This document shows positions 1 to 6,230 of a stretch of 6,390 nucleotides of DNA, one piece after another. Both the position numbers and the translations under genes were made by a program. Source of the DNA: JACVRW01 sp034664105 (GTDB taxonomy: Bacteria > Actinomycetota > Thermoleophilia > Solirubrobacterales > Thermoleophilaceae); assembly GCA_034664105.1 (NCBI GenBank), contig JAXDIH010000131.1:1-6390 (forward strand), written 5' to 3'. How positions within the stretch are numbered: the stretch's first letter is position 1; the number at the start of each line of letters is the position of its first letter. The notes beneath the pieces are model-generated. The model worked only from the letters and a program-made list of their open reading frames with translations, had not been told where the DNA came from and ran no database searches.

Positions 1-2
1 TG

Positions 3-647
3 GCCGAGACGCGCGAGTACGTCGGCGTCGTGCGCGCGATCCTGCGCGGCGAGGACCCGCCGCAGGGCGAGTACTTCGGCTCGTCGTTTCACTTCATGGG
101 CTTCGAGCCGCGCCCCGACATCCCGATCTACCTCGCCGGCCTCTCCCCCGGCATGCTGCGGCTCGCGGGCGAGATCGCCGACGGCGTGGTGCTCTGGCTC
201 TGCGACCCCGACTACATCCGCGAGGTCGTGGTGCCCACGGTGACCGAGGGGCGAGCGAAGGCCGGCAAGCCGCCGGAGGGCTTCGACATCGTGGCGGCCG
301 TGCCGGCCGCCGTGACGACCGACCCCGAGCAGGCGAAGGCCCAGCTGCGCTCGGAGCTGATCCCCTACTTCTCGCTGCCCTACTACCGCAAGATGCTCGA
401 GCTGTCGGGGTTCGGCGACGACATCGAGGCCTTCGACCGCGGCATGCAGGAGGGCGGGCCGCAAGCAGCGGTCGCCGCCATCTCGGACGGCTTCCTCGCG
501 TCGCTCGCCGCGATCGGCACCGCCGAAGAGGCCGCGGCGTCGGTGCGCCGCTACGCCGAGAGCGGCGCGACGTCCCCCTGCCTGGGCGGGATCTCGAAGA
601 CGGACTTCGACACCACGCTCGAAGCGCTGGCCGGCTCCCTCGCCTAA
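3..647 (+). CDS. LLM class F420-dependent oxidoreductase, C-terminal part (5' end cut by window edge)
   Basis: The last 214 residues of a luciferase-like monooxygenase (LLM) family protein are visible; the frame is open through the left edge. The GTG at 30 is an internal valine and not a start, because the nine codons before it (AETREYVGV) already fit the family. Family features seen are the ETREYVxVVRAIL helix, a short strand/turn with FHFMGFEPRPDIPIYLAGLSP (the usual 'P-I-Y-L-A' barrel strand), MLRLAGEIADGVVLW (the conserved 'A-G-E-x-A-D-G' segment), and a C-terminal IGTAEEAAASVRRYAESGAT helix. Such proteins are cytosolic TIM-barrel enzymes that in actinobacteria usually use reduced F420 to reduce or oxidise small organic substrates; a flavin-dependent member cannot be excluded. 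The substrate cannot be told, and the N-terminal cofactor-binding half lies outside the window. It ends with TAA 53 bases before the next gene. Confidence 0.87.
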   Translation, partial: AETREYVGVVRAILRGEDPPQGEYFGSSFHFMGFEPRPDIPIYLAGLSPGMLRLAGEIADGVVLWLCDPDYIREVVVPTVTEGRAKAGKPPEGFDIVAAVPAAVTTDPEQAKAQLRSELIPYFSLPYYRKMLELSGFGDDIEAFDRGMQEGGPQAAVAAISDGFLASLAAIGTAEEAAASVRRYAESGATSPCLGGISKTDFDTTLEALAGSLA

Positions 648-652
648 TCAGG

Positions 653-664
653 AACGCGCGCGTT
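653..664. repeat. Perfect 12-base palindrome AACGCGCGCGTT in the spacer
   Basis: AACGCGCGCGTT reads the same on both strands and starts six bases after the stop of the oxidoreductase. It is followed by a T-richer stretch with a CGTTT direct repeat (661-665 and 667-671). It could be an operator, a weak terminator for the upstream gene (short stem plus T-rich tail) or chance. About one or two 12-base palindromes are expected by chance in a window this size, and alternating CG raises that number. Confidence 0.3.
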
Positions 665-682
665 TACGTTTCTCGCCGGGCG

Positions 683-695
683 GGGAGGACCTCCC
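683..695 (+). promoter_or_regulatory. Shine-Dalgarno of the secreted hydrolase, inside a small inverted repeat
   Basis: GGGAGG-A-CCTCCC is a perfect inverted repeat ending five bases before the ATG at 701. The purine arm (GGGGAGGA, 682-689) is the only good Shine-Dalgarno match for that start, about 11 bases upstream, which is slightly long. The same arm can pair with the following CTCCC (five G-C/A-T pairs with a GAC loop), so the site could be partly hidden in the mRNA. The SD role is fairly secure; the regulatory role is inference. Confidence 0.5.
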
Positions 696-700
696 TCGAG

Positions 701-2719
701 ATGAGGAGGGCGTCCCTGGCCGTGGTGCTCGCCGCCTGCGCGTGCGCGCTGCTCGCACCCGGCGCAAGCGCGGACGTCTACTCATACGCCGGCGGGTGCT
801 ACGCGCTGCGCGACGCGAACACCGGTCGCTTCGTCGCGCGCGACTCGCTCGGCTACTCCGCCTCCGCCACGAGCGTCGCCGGGGCCACGCCGTTCCGGAT
901 GCAGGCCACGGCGCTCGGGCGCTACCTGCTCTACGGGCCCGACGGGCGCATGCCCGCCGCCGGGGCGCTCGACGGGCTGACCCCCACGGCCACGCCGGGG
1001 CCCGCCGCCGACTGGAGCGTGGCCGACGCCGCCTCGGGCCTCCGGCTGACCAACCTCTCGACCGGCAAGCAGCTGGGCCTGGGCGCGCTGGGCCGGCTCG
1101 CACAGACCACGCCCGCGAGCTGGACGTTCGAGCCGGCTCAGGGCTGCGCCGACTTCCCCGAGGTCCAGGTGAACGTCTCCGGACAGCCGTTCAAGGGCGC
1201 CGGCCCGACCGCCCGGGTGCGCGGCTTCCTCGACGATCACATCCACCTCGGCGCGTTCGAGTTCCTTGGCGGGCGCTTCCACTGCGGCCGGCCCTGGAGC
1301 CCGTACGGGGTCACGGTGGCGCTGCGCGACTGCGCCGACCACTACCCCAACGGCGCGGGGGCCGTGGCAGAGAACTTCTTCAACACGGGCACGCCGGTGG
1401 GCCAGCACAGCCCCGAGGGCTGGCCGAGCTTCGCCGGCTGGCCGCGCGACGAGTCGCAGACCCACGAGGGCACGTACTGGAAGTGGATCGAGCGCGCCTG
1501 GCGGTCGGGGCTGCGGATCATGGTCGAGGACCTGGTCGAGAACCGCGCCCTCTGCGAGCTCTACCCGTTGAAGCAGAACGACTGCAACGAGATGACCAGC
1601 GCGTACAAGCAGGTCGAGGACATGCGCGAGCTGCAGGACTACATCGACGCGCAGTTCGGCGGGCCCGGCAGGGGCTTCTTCCGCCTCGTCAAGACGCCGG
1701 CCGACGCGCGCAGGGTGGTCAACGCGGGCAAGCTCGCCGTGGTGCTCGGCATCGAGGTCTCCGAGGTGCTCGATTGCGGGCAGTTCAACGAGACCCCGAA
1801 CTGCGACGCCGCCAAGATCGACAGCGAGCTCGACAAGCTCTACGCAGCCGGGGTGCGGTCGATGTTCCCTGTGCACAAGTTCGACAACGCGCTCGGCGGA
1901 ACGCACTTCGACAGCGGCGCCACCGGCGTCCTGGTCAATACCGGCAACAAGTACCGGACCGGCAAGTTCTGGACGGCCGAGCACTGTGACGCCGCGGACC
2001 ACGACAACGAGCCGACCAACCCGACCGGCGAACACGCCGCGACCTTCTACACGCTGTTCGGACCGGTCCTCACCCAGCCCCTCTTCCAGGGCCAGCTGCC
2101 GGTCTACCCGCCCGCGCCACTGTGCAACCCGAGGGGTCTCACCGCCCTGGGCGAGTACGTCATCCGCGGGCTGATGAAGCGCGGGATGATCGTCGAGACC
2201 GACCACATGAGCGTGAAGGCGCGCCAGCAGACGCTGTCGATCCTCGAGGCCTCGAACTACCCCGGCGTGATCTCGAGCCACAGCTGGGGGGACCTGGGCA
2301 GCCAGAAGCGCCTCCAGAAGCTCGGCGGCCTGGTCGGCCCCATCTCGACCGTGGCCACGACGTTCGCCGACGAGTGGCGCACCGCGCGGGCGAATCGCAA
2401 CCCCGGCTTCTTCTTCGGCACCGGCTTCGGCTCGGACATCAACGGGCTCCACGCCCAGCCGGTGCCGCGGCCGACCGCCGCCCAGAATCCCGTGCGCTAC
2501 CCGTTCCGCTCGTTCGACGGGGGGAGCGTCGTCGACCGCCAGCACTCGGGCACGCGCGTCTACGACATCAACACCGATGGGGTCGACCACTACGGGCTCT
2601 ACCCCGACTGGATCGAGGACCTGCGCATGGTTGCGGGCAGCCAGATCGTGGACGATCTGGCCAACGGCGCGGAGGCGTATCTGCAGATGTGGGCGCGCAC
2701 CCAAGCGGCTGCTCGCTAG
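701..2719 (+). CDS. Secreted M19 (membrane dipeptidase)-like metallohydrolase with N-terminal beta-trefoil-like domain
   Basis: 672 residues. Residues 1-24 are a Sec signal peptide (MRRAS, hydrophobic core, cleavage after ASA at 22-24), so the product should act outside the membrane. L-A-A-C at 10-13 resembles a lipobox but sits too early to favour a lipoprotein. Residues ~30-147 contain two weak repeats of the type Y/W-x-x-x-D-A-x-T/S-G, suggesting a ricin/fascin-like beta-trefoil that may bind a glycan or wall polymer. Residues ~170-665 resemble an amidohydrolase-fold M19 domain: HxH at 180/182, GIEVSE with Glu352 (M19 bridging Glu), VHKFDN with His392, TDHMS with His502, SSHSWG with His527 and GSDING with Asp579. 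M19 normally has HxD at the first site. The mature part has ten cysteines (33, 149, 195, 211, 285, 295, 359, 368, 429, 475), an even number that fits disulfides in an exported protein. There is no C-terminal anchor. The fold assignment is fairly sure; dipeptidase activity is not. Confidence 0.75.
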   Translation: MRRASLAVVLAACACALLAPGASADVYSYAGGCYALRDANTGRFVARDSLGYSASATSVAGATPFRMQATALGRYLLYGPDGRMPAAGALDGLTPTATPGPAADWSVADAASGLRLTNLSTGKQLGLGALGRLAQTTPASWTFEPAQGCADFPEVQVNVSGQPFKGAGPTARVRGFLDDHIHLGAFEFLGGRFHCGRPWSPYGVTVALRDCADHYPNGAGAVAENFFNTGTPVGQHSPEGWPSFAGWPRDESQTHEGTYWKWIERAWRSGLRIMVEDLVENRALCELYPLKQNDCNEMTSAYKQVEDMRELQDYIDAQFGGPGRGFFRLVKTPADARRVVNAGKLAVVLGIEVSEVLDCGQFNETPNCDAAKIDSELDKLYAAGVRSMFPVHKFDNALGGTHFDSGATGVLVNTGNKYRTGKFWTAEHCDAADHDNEPTNPTGEHAATFYTLFGPVLTQPLFQGQLPVYPPAPLCNPRGLTALGEYVIRGLMKRGMIVETDHMSVKARQQTLSILEASNYPGVISSHSWGDLGSQKRLQKLGGLVGPISTVATTFADEWRTARANRNPGFFFGTGFGSDINGLHAQPVPRPTAAQNPVRYPFRSFDGGSVVDRQHSGTRVYDINTDGVDHYGLYPDWIEDLRMVAGSQIVDDLANGAEAYLQMWARTQAAAR

Positions 2720-2723
2720 CGAC

Positions 2724-2736
2724 CTCCATAATGGAG
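2724..2736 (+). repeat. Compact inverted repeat CTCCAT-A-ATGGAG just before the 200-residue gene
   Basis: Six-base arms around a central A lie in the 19-base gap between the hydrolase stop (TAG, 2717-2719) and the ATG at 2739. The right arm carries GGAG, the only SD-like bases there, just two bases from the ATG. It has the same architecture (13 bases, central A, GGAG-containing arm) as the repeat before the hydrolase at 683-695. It may be a small mRNA hairpin or a protein site; chance is possible. Confidence 0.35.
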
Positions 2737-2738
2737 TC

Positions 2739-3341
2739 ATGGAGGGATCCGCACAGGAGTCCGTGGGCACGCAATCGAGCTGGCTGCGCTGCTATCGCTG
2801 CTGGTCGCAGAACCTCGAGGTGCAGCTCCACTACGAGGGCATCCTCAAGGTGGACCCCGACACCGGCGAGGCCGTCGAGCCGGTCGAGGAGGTCCAGGAG
2901 GCGGTGGTGCAGTGCCTGGACTGCCTGCACGACCAGCCCCACCTCGCGCTGACGTTCTACGAGGAGAACGGTCGCCGCGTGTCTCGCGTCGAGCCGGTCG
3001 AGGACCGGTGGGAGCGCATGGTCACCGGCACGCCCTGGGTCGCCTCGTGCACCGTCACCGTCGACGCCGACCAGGTGGAGTCGTGCTCGGGGCCCGAGGC
3101 CGCCGAGTCGCTGGCCTTCGCCGCGTTCGGCGACCACGGCACGCGTGAGTTCTTCACGCACGTGCGCTTCCACAAGCACGAGGACGAGCGCATCGTGATC
3201 CACATGCTGGTCGAGCTCTACGCGCGCTCGGCCGACGAGGCGACCGAGGTGATGGAGGGCGCCGCCCGTGGGAACCTGACGATCACCTCGCTGGCGGAGG
3301 AGTCGCGACCGCCGGCGTCCTCAGCCGACGAGCCGCACTGA
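2739..3341 (+). CDS. Hypothetical protein with two CxxC pairs (possible zinc-binding protein)
   Basis: 200 residues; I do not recognise the family. It has no signal peptide or membrane segment, so it should be cytosolic. Two CxxC pairs stand near the N-terminus, CYRC (18-21) and CLDC (59-62), separated by a strand-rich, acidic stretch (LEVQLHYEGILKVDPDTGE). This is the spacing of a split zinc ribbon or rubredoxin-like knuckle. Two further cysteines are at 104 and 116. The middle (~120-185) looks alternately helical and beta, with HVRFHKHEDERIVIHMLVELYA and a helix SADEATEVMEGAARG; the C-terminal ~15 residues look disordered. The start is uncertain: ATG 2739 has GGAG only two bases upstream, while GTG 2763 (residue 9) has AGGAG three bases upstream; both keep the CxxC pairs. 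It follows the secreted hydrolase by 19 bases on the same strand and so is probably in its transcript. Reading frame and codon bias support a real gene; the function is unknown. Confidence 0.72.
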   Translation: MEGSAQESVGTQSSWLRCYRCWSQNLEVQLHYEGILKVDPDTGEAVEPVEEVQEAVVQCLDCLHDQPHLALTFYEENGRRVSRVEPVEDRWERMVTGTPWVASCTVTVDADQVESCSGPEAAESLAFAAFGDHGTREFFTHVRFHKHEDERIVIHMLVELYARSADEATEVMEGAARGNLTITSLAEESRPPASSADEPH

Positions 3342-3347
3342 TGCCAT

Positions 3348-3367
3348 CCGGGGGCTCACGCCCCCGG
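3348..3367. terminator. Strong GC hairpin between convergent genes, likely bidirectional terminator
   Basis: CCGGGGGC-TCAC-GCCCCCGG is a perfect 8-bp stem with a 4-base loop. It lies 6 bases after the stop of the CxxC gene and 23 bases beyond the stop (TAA on minus, 3391-3393) of the convergent CoA-transferase. There is no clear U-run on either side, which is usual for terminators in high-GC actinobacteria. Its position between two gene ends is the main support for the call. Confidence 0.7.
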
Positions 3368-3390
3368 TCCCCCGCGGCACGCTGGCCGGC

Positions 3391-4587
3391 TTACGGCAGC
3401 CGCACCACGCCGCGCTCGGCCAGCTCGGCCACCTGCTCCGCCGACCGCCCCAGCTCGCCCAGCACCTCGGCCGTGTGCTCGCCCAGCAGCGGCGGTGGCA
3501 TGGGCGCGGCGTTCGTGGGGCCCCAGATCGGCGACGCGACCAGTTCGAGTGCTCCGGCGCTCGGGTGGTCGACCGTCAGCGTGGCCGGGCGCCCGGCCTC
3601 GGCCGCTGCCGCCAGCGCCTCTGGGACCGTCCTGACCTTGCCGACCGGCACGCCGGCGGCGTCCAGCTCCTCCAGCCAGTCCTCCGCGGTGCGCTCGCGC
3701 AGCCGCTCCTGGAGCAGCGGGATCAGCCCGGCGCGCTGCTCGACGCGCGCGGCGTTCGTCGCGAAGCGCGGGTCGTCGGCCAGCTCGGCCAGGTCGAGCG
3801 CCTTGCAGAGCGCTCGGAACAGCCCGTCGTTGGCGGCCGCGACCGCCACCTGCCCCGAGGCGGTCTCGAACGTCTGGTACGGCACGATGTTCGGGTGCGC
3901 GTTGCCGTAGCGCGCCGGCTCGGCGCCGGTGACCAGCGCGTTCTGGGCGACGTTGACGAGCCCGGCGAGCGCGCTGTCCAGCAGCGGCACCTCGATCCGA
4001 GCCCCCTCTCCCCCCTTCAGCCCGGCCAGGATCGCGGCCGCGGCGTGCAGCCCGGCGAGCACGTCCACCAGCGCCACGCCGACCTTGTAGGGCGACCCGT
4101 CCTCGGCGCCCGTGAGCGACATCAGCCCGCTCTCGGCCTGCGCCACGAAGTCGTAGCCGGGCCGCCCCGGCGGCTCGCGCTCTGAGCCAAACCCGGTGAT
4201 CGAGCAGTACACGACGCTCGGGTTGCGCTCCCGCACCGCCTCGTACCCCACGCCCAACCGATCGGCGCCGCCGACCTTGAAGTTCTCGATGACCGCGTCG
4301 GCCCCGGCGCACAGCTCCAGCGCCAGCTCGCGGCCCTCCGGCTGCGAGAGGTCCAGGGCGCAGGAGCGCTTGCCGCGGTTGACCGACAGGTAATAGGCCG
4401 CCTCGCCGCCGGTGAACGGAGGCCCCCACCCGCGGGTCTCGTCACCGCCCTCGGGGCGTTCCACCTTGACCACGTCGGCACCGAGGTCGGCCAGCACCAT
4501 CGTGCAGTACGGGCCAGCCAGCACCCGCGAGAGGTCAACCACGCGCACGCCCGAGAGCGGCTGCAAGGATGCGTCCGATGAGCTCAT
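3391..4587 (-). CDS. CaiB/BaiF (family III) CoA-transferase
   Basis: 398 residues, the usual length for family III CoA-transferases, which move CoA between organic acids (formyl/oxalyl, carnitine, succinyl/dicarboxylate, bile or aromatic acids) through an aspartyl-CoA anhydride on interlocked dimers in the cytosol. The N-terminal signature PLSGVRVVDLSRVLAGPYC (10-28) and ADLGADVVKVERPEGGDETR (33-52) are characteristic. So are NRGKRSCALDL (70-80), ADAVIENFKVGGADRLGVGYE (95-116) and RPGYDFVAQAESGLMSLTG (142-160), where Asp146 is the expected catalytic aspartate. VDVLAGLHAAAAILAGL (174-190) and HPNIVPYQTFETASG (231-245) follow. The substrate cannot be read from the sequence. ATG 4587 is the only nearby ATG; an AGGA on the minus strand (4600-4603) lies 12 bases upstream, a long spacing. 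Its first ten bases overlap the start of the divergent ThDP gene, so its promoter must lie inside that gene. The product and family are secure; the pathway is inferred only from the neighbour. Confidence 0.93.
   Translation of the reverse strand: MSSSDASLQPLSGVRVVDLSRVLAGPYCTMVLADLGADVVKVERPEGGDETRGWGPPFTGGEAAYYLSVNRGKRSCALDLSQPEGRELALELCAGADAVIENFKVGGADRLGVGYEAVRERNPSVVYCSITGFGSEREPPGRPGYDFVAQAESGLMSLTGAEDGSPYKVGVALVDVLAGLHAAAAILAGLKGGEGARIEVPLLDSALAGLVNVAQNALVTGAEPARYGNAHPNIVPYQTFETASGQVAVAAANDGLFRALCKALDLAELADDPRFATNAARVEQRAGLIPLLQERLRERTAEDWLEELDAAGVPVGKVRTVPEALAAAAEAGRPATLTVDHPSAGALELVASPIWGPTNAAPMPPPLLGEHTAEVLGELGRSAEQVAELAERGVVRLP
4565..4569 (+). promoter_or_regulatory. Shine-Dalgarno AAGGA that selects ATG 4578 for the ThDP gene
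   Basis: AAGGA lies eight bases before ATG 4578. The in-frame ATG at 4569 would start on the last base of this motif, leaving no usable SD, so 4578 is preferred. The site lies inside the opposite-strand CoA-transferase gene. Confidence 0.6.
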
Positions 4588-4588
4588 C
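4577..4588. promoter_or_regulatory. 12-base palindrome holding the start codons of two divergent genes
   Basis: GATGAGCTCATC is a perfect palindrome. Its plus copy begins the ThDP gene (ATG AGC TCA) and its minus copy begins the CoA-transferase (also ATG AGC TCA), so both proteins start Met-Ser-Ser-Ser and the coding regions overlap by 10 bases head to head. There is no intergenic promoter space. The 5' leader of each mRNA must be antisense to the start of the other. Confidence 0.75.
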
Positions 4589-6230
4589 TGGGACGGGCAT
4601 CCTGACAGGCGCCGGGCTGGCGGTCGCGGCGCTCGAACGGGCCGGCGTGGACGTGGCCTTCGGCCTGCCCGGCGTGCACAACCTCGCGCTCTGGCGCGCG
4701 ATCGGCGAATCGCCCATCCGGCTGGTCGGGGTGCGCCACGAGCAAACCGCCGCCTACGCGGCCGATGGCTACGCCCGCGCCACCGGGCGCCTGGGCGTCG
4801 CGCTCACCACGACCGGGCCCGGCGCTGCCAACACGCTGGGCGCCGTCGGCGAGGCCTGGGCCTCGCGCCAGCCGATCCTCGTCATCGCCACCGACATCCC
4901 GGCCCGCCTGCGCCGGCCGGGCGTGTGGCGCGGCGTGCTGCACGAGGCCACCGACCAGGCGGCGATGTTCGAGCCGGTCGTCAAGCGCACCTACAAGGTC
5001 ACGAGCGCCGAGGAGCTCGGTGCCACGCTGGAGCTCGCCGCGCAGGATGCGATGGCGCCACCGCGCCGCCCCGTGTACGTGGAGGTGCCAACCGATCTGC
5101 TCAGCGCCGAGGTCGGCGAGCCCGCCACCGCGAACGCCTCGCTCGCGACGGTCCCAAAGCCCGACGAGCAGCACCTCGCCCGGGCGGTCGCGACGATCGA
5201 GCACGCCCGCCGTCCGCTGATCTGGGCCGGCGGCGGCGCGCTCCAGGCGGACGCGGCGGAAGCGGTGGCGCGCCTGGCGGAGCGGCTGGTCGCGCCCGTG
5301 ATGCTCACCTACTCCGCCCGCGGCCTGCTGCCGCCCGGCCATCCGTGCCTGGTCGAGGGCTCGCCGCACGTCGCCGAGGTGGGCGCGCTGTGGGACGAGG
5401 CCGACGTGGTGATCGCCATCGGCACCGACTTCGACGGGATGATGACCCAGGGCTGGAAGCAGGCCCAGCCCCCCAACCTGATCGCGATCAACGTCGATCC
5501 GGCCGACGCCTCGAAGAACTACCTCCCCGACGTGCTGATCGAGGCGGACGCCGCCGCGGGCACCGCGGCGCTGACGGAGCGCGTTGCCGAGCGCGGCGGC
5601 CTGGATGCCCTCGCCCGGCGCGTGCACGACCTGAACCGCGCGGTGCGCGCCGAGCTGGCCGAGACCGATCCCGAGGCACTGGGGTTCCTCGAGGCGATCG
5701 AGCGCGCCCTGCCCGACGACGGGATCGTGGTCTGCGACATGTGCATCCCGGGCTACTGGATGGGCGGCTTCCACCGGACGCCGGCTCCGCGCAAGCTGGC
5801 CTACCCGCTCGGCTGGGGCACGCTCGGCTGCGCGTTCCCCCAGGGCCTCGGTGCGGCGCTGGCCGGCGCGGGGCCGGTGGTGAGCCTGTCCGGCGACGGC
5901 GGCTTCCTGTACGCGTGCGGCGACCTCGCGACGGCCGCTCAGGAGCGCATCCCGATCACAGCGGTGATCGTGGACGACGGCGGCTACGGCATGCTGCGCT
6001 TCGACCAGGACCTGAAGGGCGACCCGCACGAGGGCGTGGATCTGCAGACGCCCGACTTCGTCGCCCTGGCGCACTCGTTCGGCGTGCGCGCCGACGAGGT
6101 CGACGGGCTCGGCGAGCGCTTCGAGGCCATGCTCGGACACCATCTGCGCCTCGACGAGCCCACCGTGCTCGTCGCGAAGGCGGCGCTGCGCCCGCCGCCG
6201 AACGTGTCGCCCCGCTGGTATCGGAGATGA
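4578..6230 (+). CDS. Thiamine-diphosphate-dependent enzyme (acetolactate synthase / 2-oxoacid decarboxylase superfamily)
   Basis: 550 residues from ATG 4578 (SD AAGGA eight bases upstream; a 553-residue start at 4569 is less likely). The three-domain layout is normal for the superfamily. The N-terminal PYR domain (~7-175) has FGLPGVHNLALW and GVRHEQTAAYAADGYAR, with Glu55 as the glutamate that activates ThDP, then TTTGPGAANTLGA. The central domain (~195-325) has RPLIWAGGGALQADAAEAV. The C-terminal PP domain (~370-540) has GWGTLGCAFPQGLGAAL, then GDG at 439-441 followed by VDDGGYGMLRFDQ, closing the GDG-(25)-NN type Mg-ThDP motif with Asp-Asp (466-467) in place of Asn-Asn. An Asp ligand is known in catabolic acetolactate synthases. 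GVLHEATDQ (119-127) recalls decarboxylase-type members. No regulatory subunit gene is near, which argues against the biosynthetic AHAS. It is divergent from the CoA-transferase and overlaps the next gene by four bases (ATGA). The superfamily is certain; the reaction (carboligase, 2-oxoacid or acyl-CoA decarboxylase) is open. Confidence 0.9.
   Translation: MSSSGTGILTGAGLAVAALERAGVDVAFGLPGVHNLALWRAIGESPIRLVGVRHEQTAAYAADGYARATGRLGVALTTTGPGAANTLGAVGEAWASRQPILVIATDIPARLRRPGVWRGVLHEATDQAAMFEPVVKRTYKVTSAEELGATLELAAQDAMAPPRRPVYVEVPTDLLSAEVGEPATANASLATVPKPDEQHLARAVATIEHARRPLIWAGGGALQADAAEAVARLAERLVAPVMLTYSARGLLPPGHPCLVEGSPHVAEVGALWDEADVVIAIGTDFDGMMTQGWKQAQPPNLIAINVDPADASKNYLPDVLIEADAAAGTAALTERVAERGGLDALARRVHDLNRAVRAELAETDPEALGFLEAIERALPDDGIVVCDMCIPGYWMGGFHRTPAPRKLAYPLGWGTLGCAFPQGLGAALAGAGPVVSLSGDGGFLYACGDLATAAQERIPITAVIVDDGGYGMLRFDQDLKGDPHEGVDLQTPDFVALAHSFGVRADEVDGLGERFEAMLGHHLRLDEPTVLVAKAALRPPPNVSPRWYRR

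Noticed and set aside
30..32. GTG as the start of the oxidoreductase gene
   Set aside because: The frame stays open to the window edge and the codons before it fit the LLM family, so the gene is truncated by the window and does not start there.
701..739. Lipoprotein signal (L-A-A-C at residues 10-13)
   Set aside because: The cysteine is too close to the N-terminus after a very short hydrophobic stretch; the later ASA cleavage site at 22-24 fits a normal Sec signal better.
742..1989. Plus-strand 415-codon frame inside the hydrolase gene
   Set aside because: Almost pure Arg/Ala/Gly/Leu; it is the +1 reading of a strongly supported gene.
782..2770. Minus-strand open frame of 662 codons opposite the hydrolase gene
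   Set aside because: It is a GC-bias shadow: low-complexity Val/Ala/Arg/Gly-rich translation, no domain motifs, and it fully overlaps a gene with clear signal peptide and metal motifs.
4569..4571. ATG 4569 as start of the ThDP gene
   Set aside because: The only SD (AAGGA, 4565-4569) overlaps this codon but is ideally spaced for ATG 4578; family members also begin close to the GAGLAVAALERAGV helix.
3391..6230. Confident assignment as the oxalate operon frc-oxc
   Set aside because: The CoA-transferase family fits, but the ThDP protein lacks recognisable oxalyl-CoA decarboxylase features, so gene symbols were not given.
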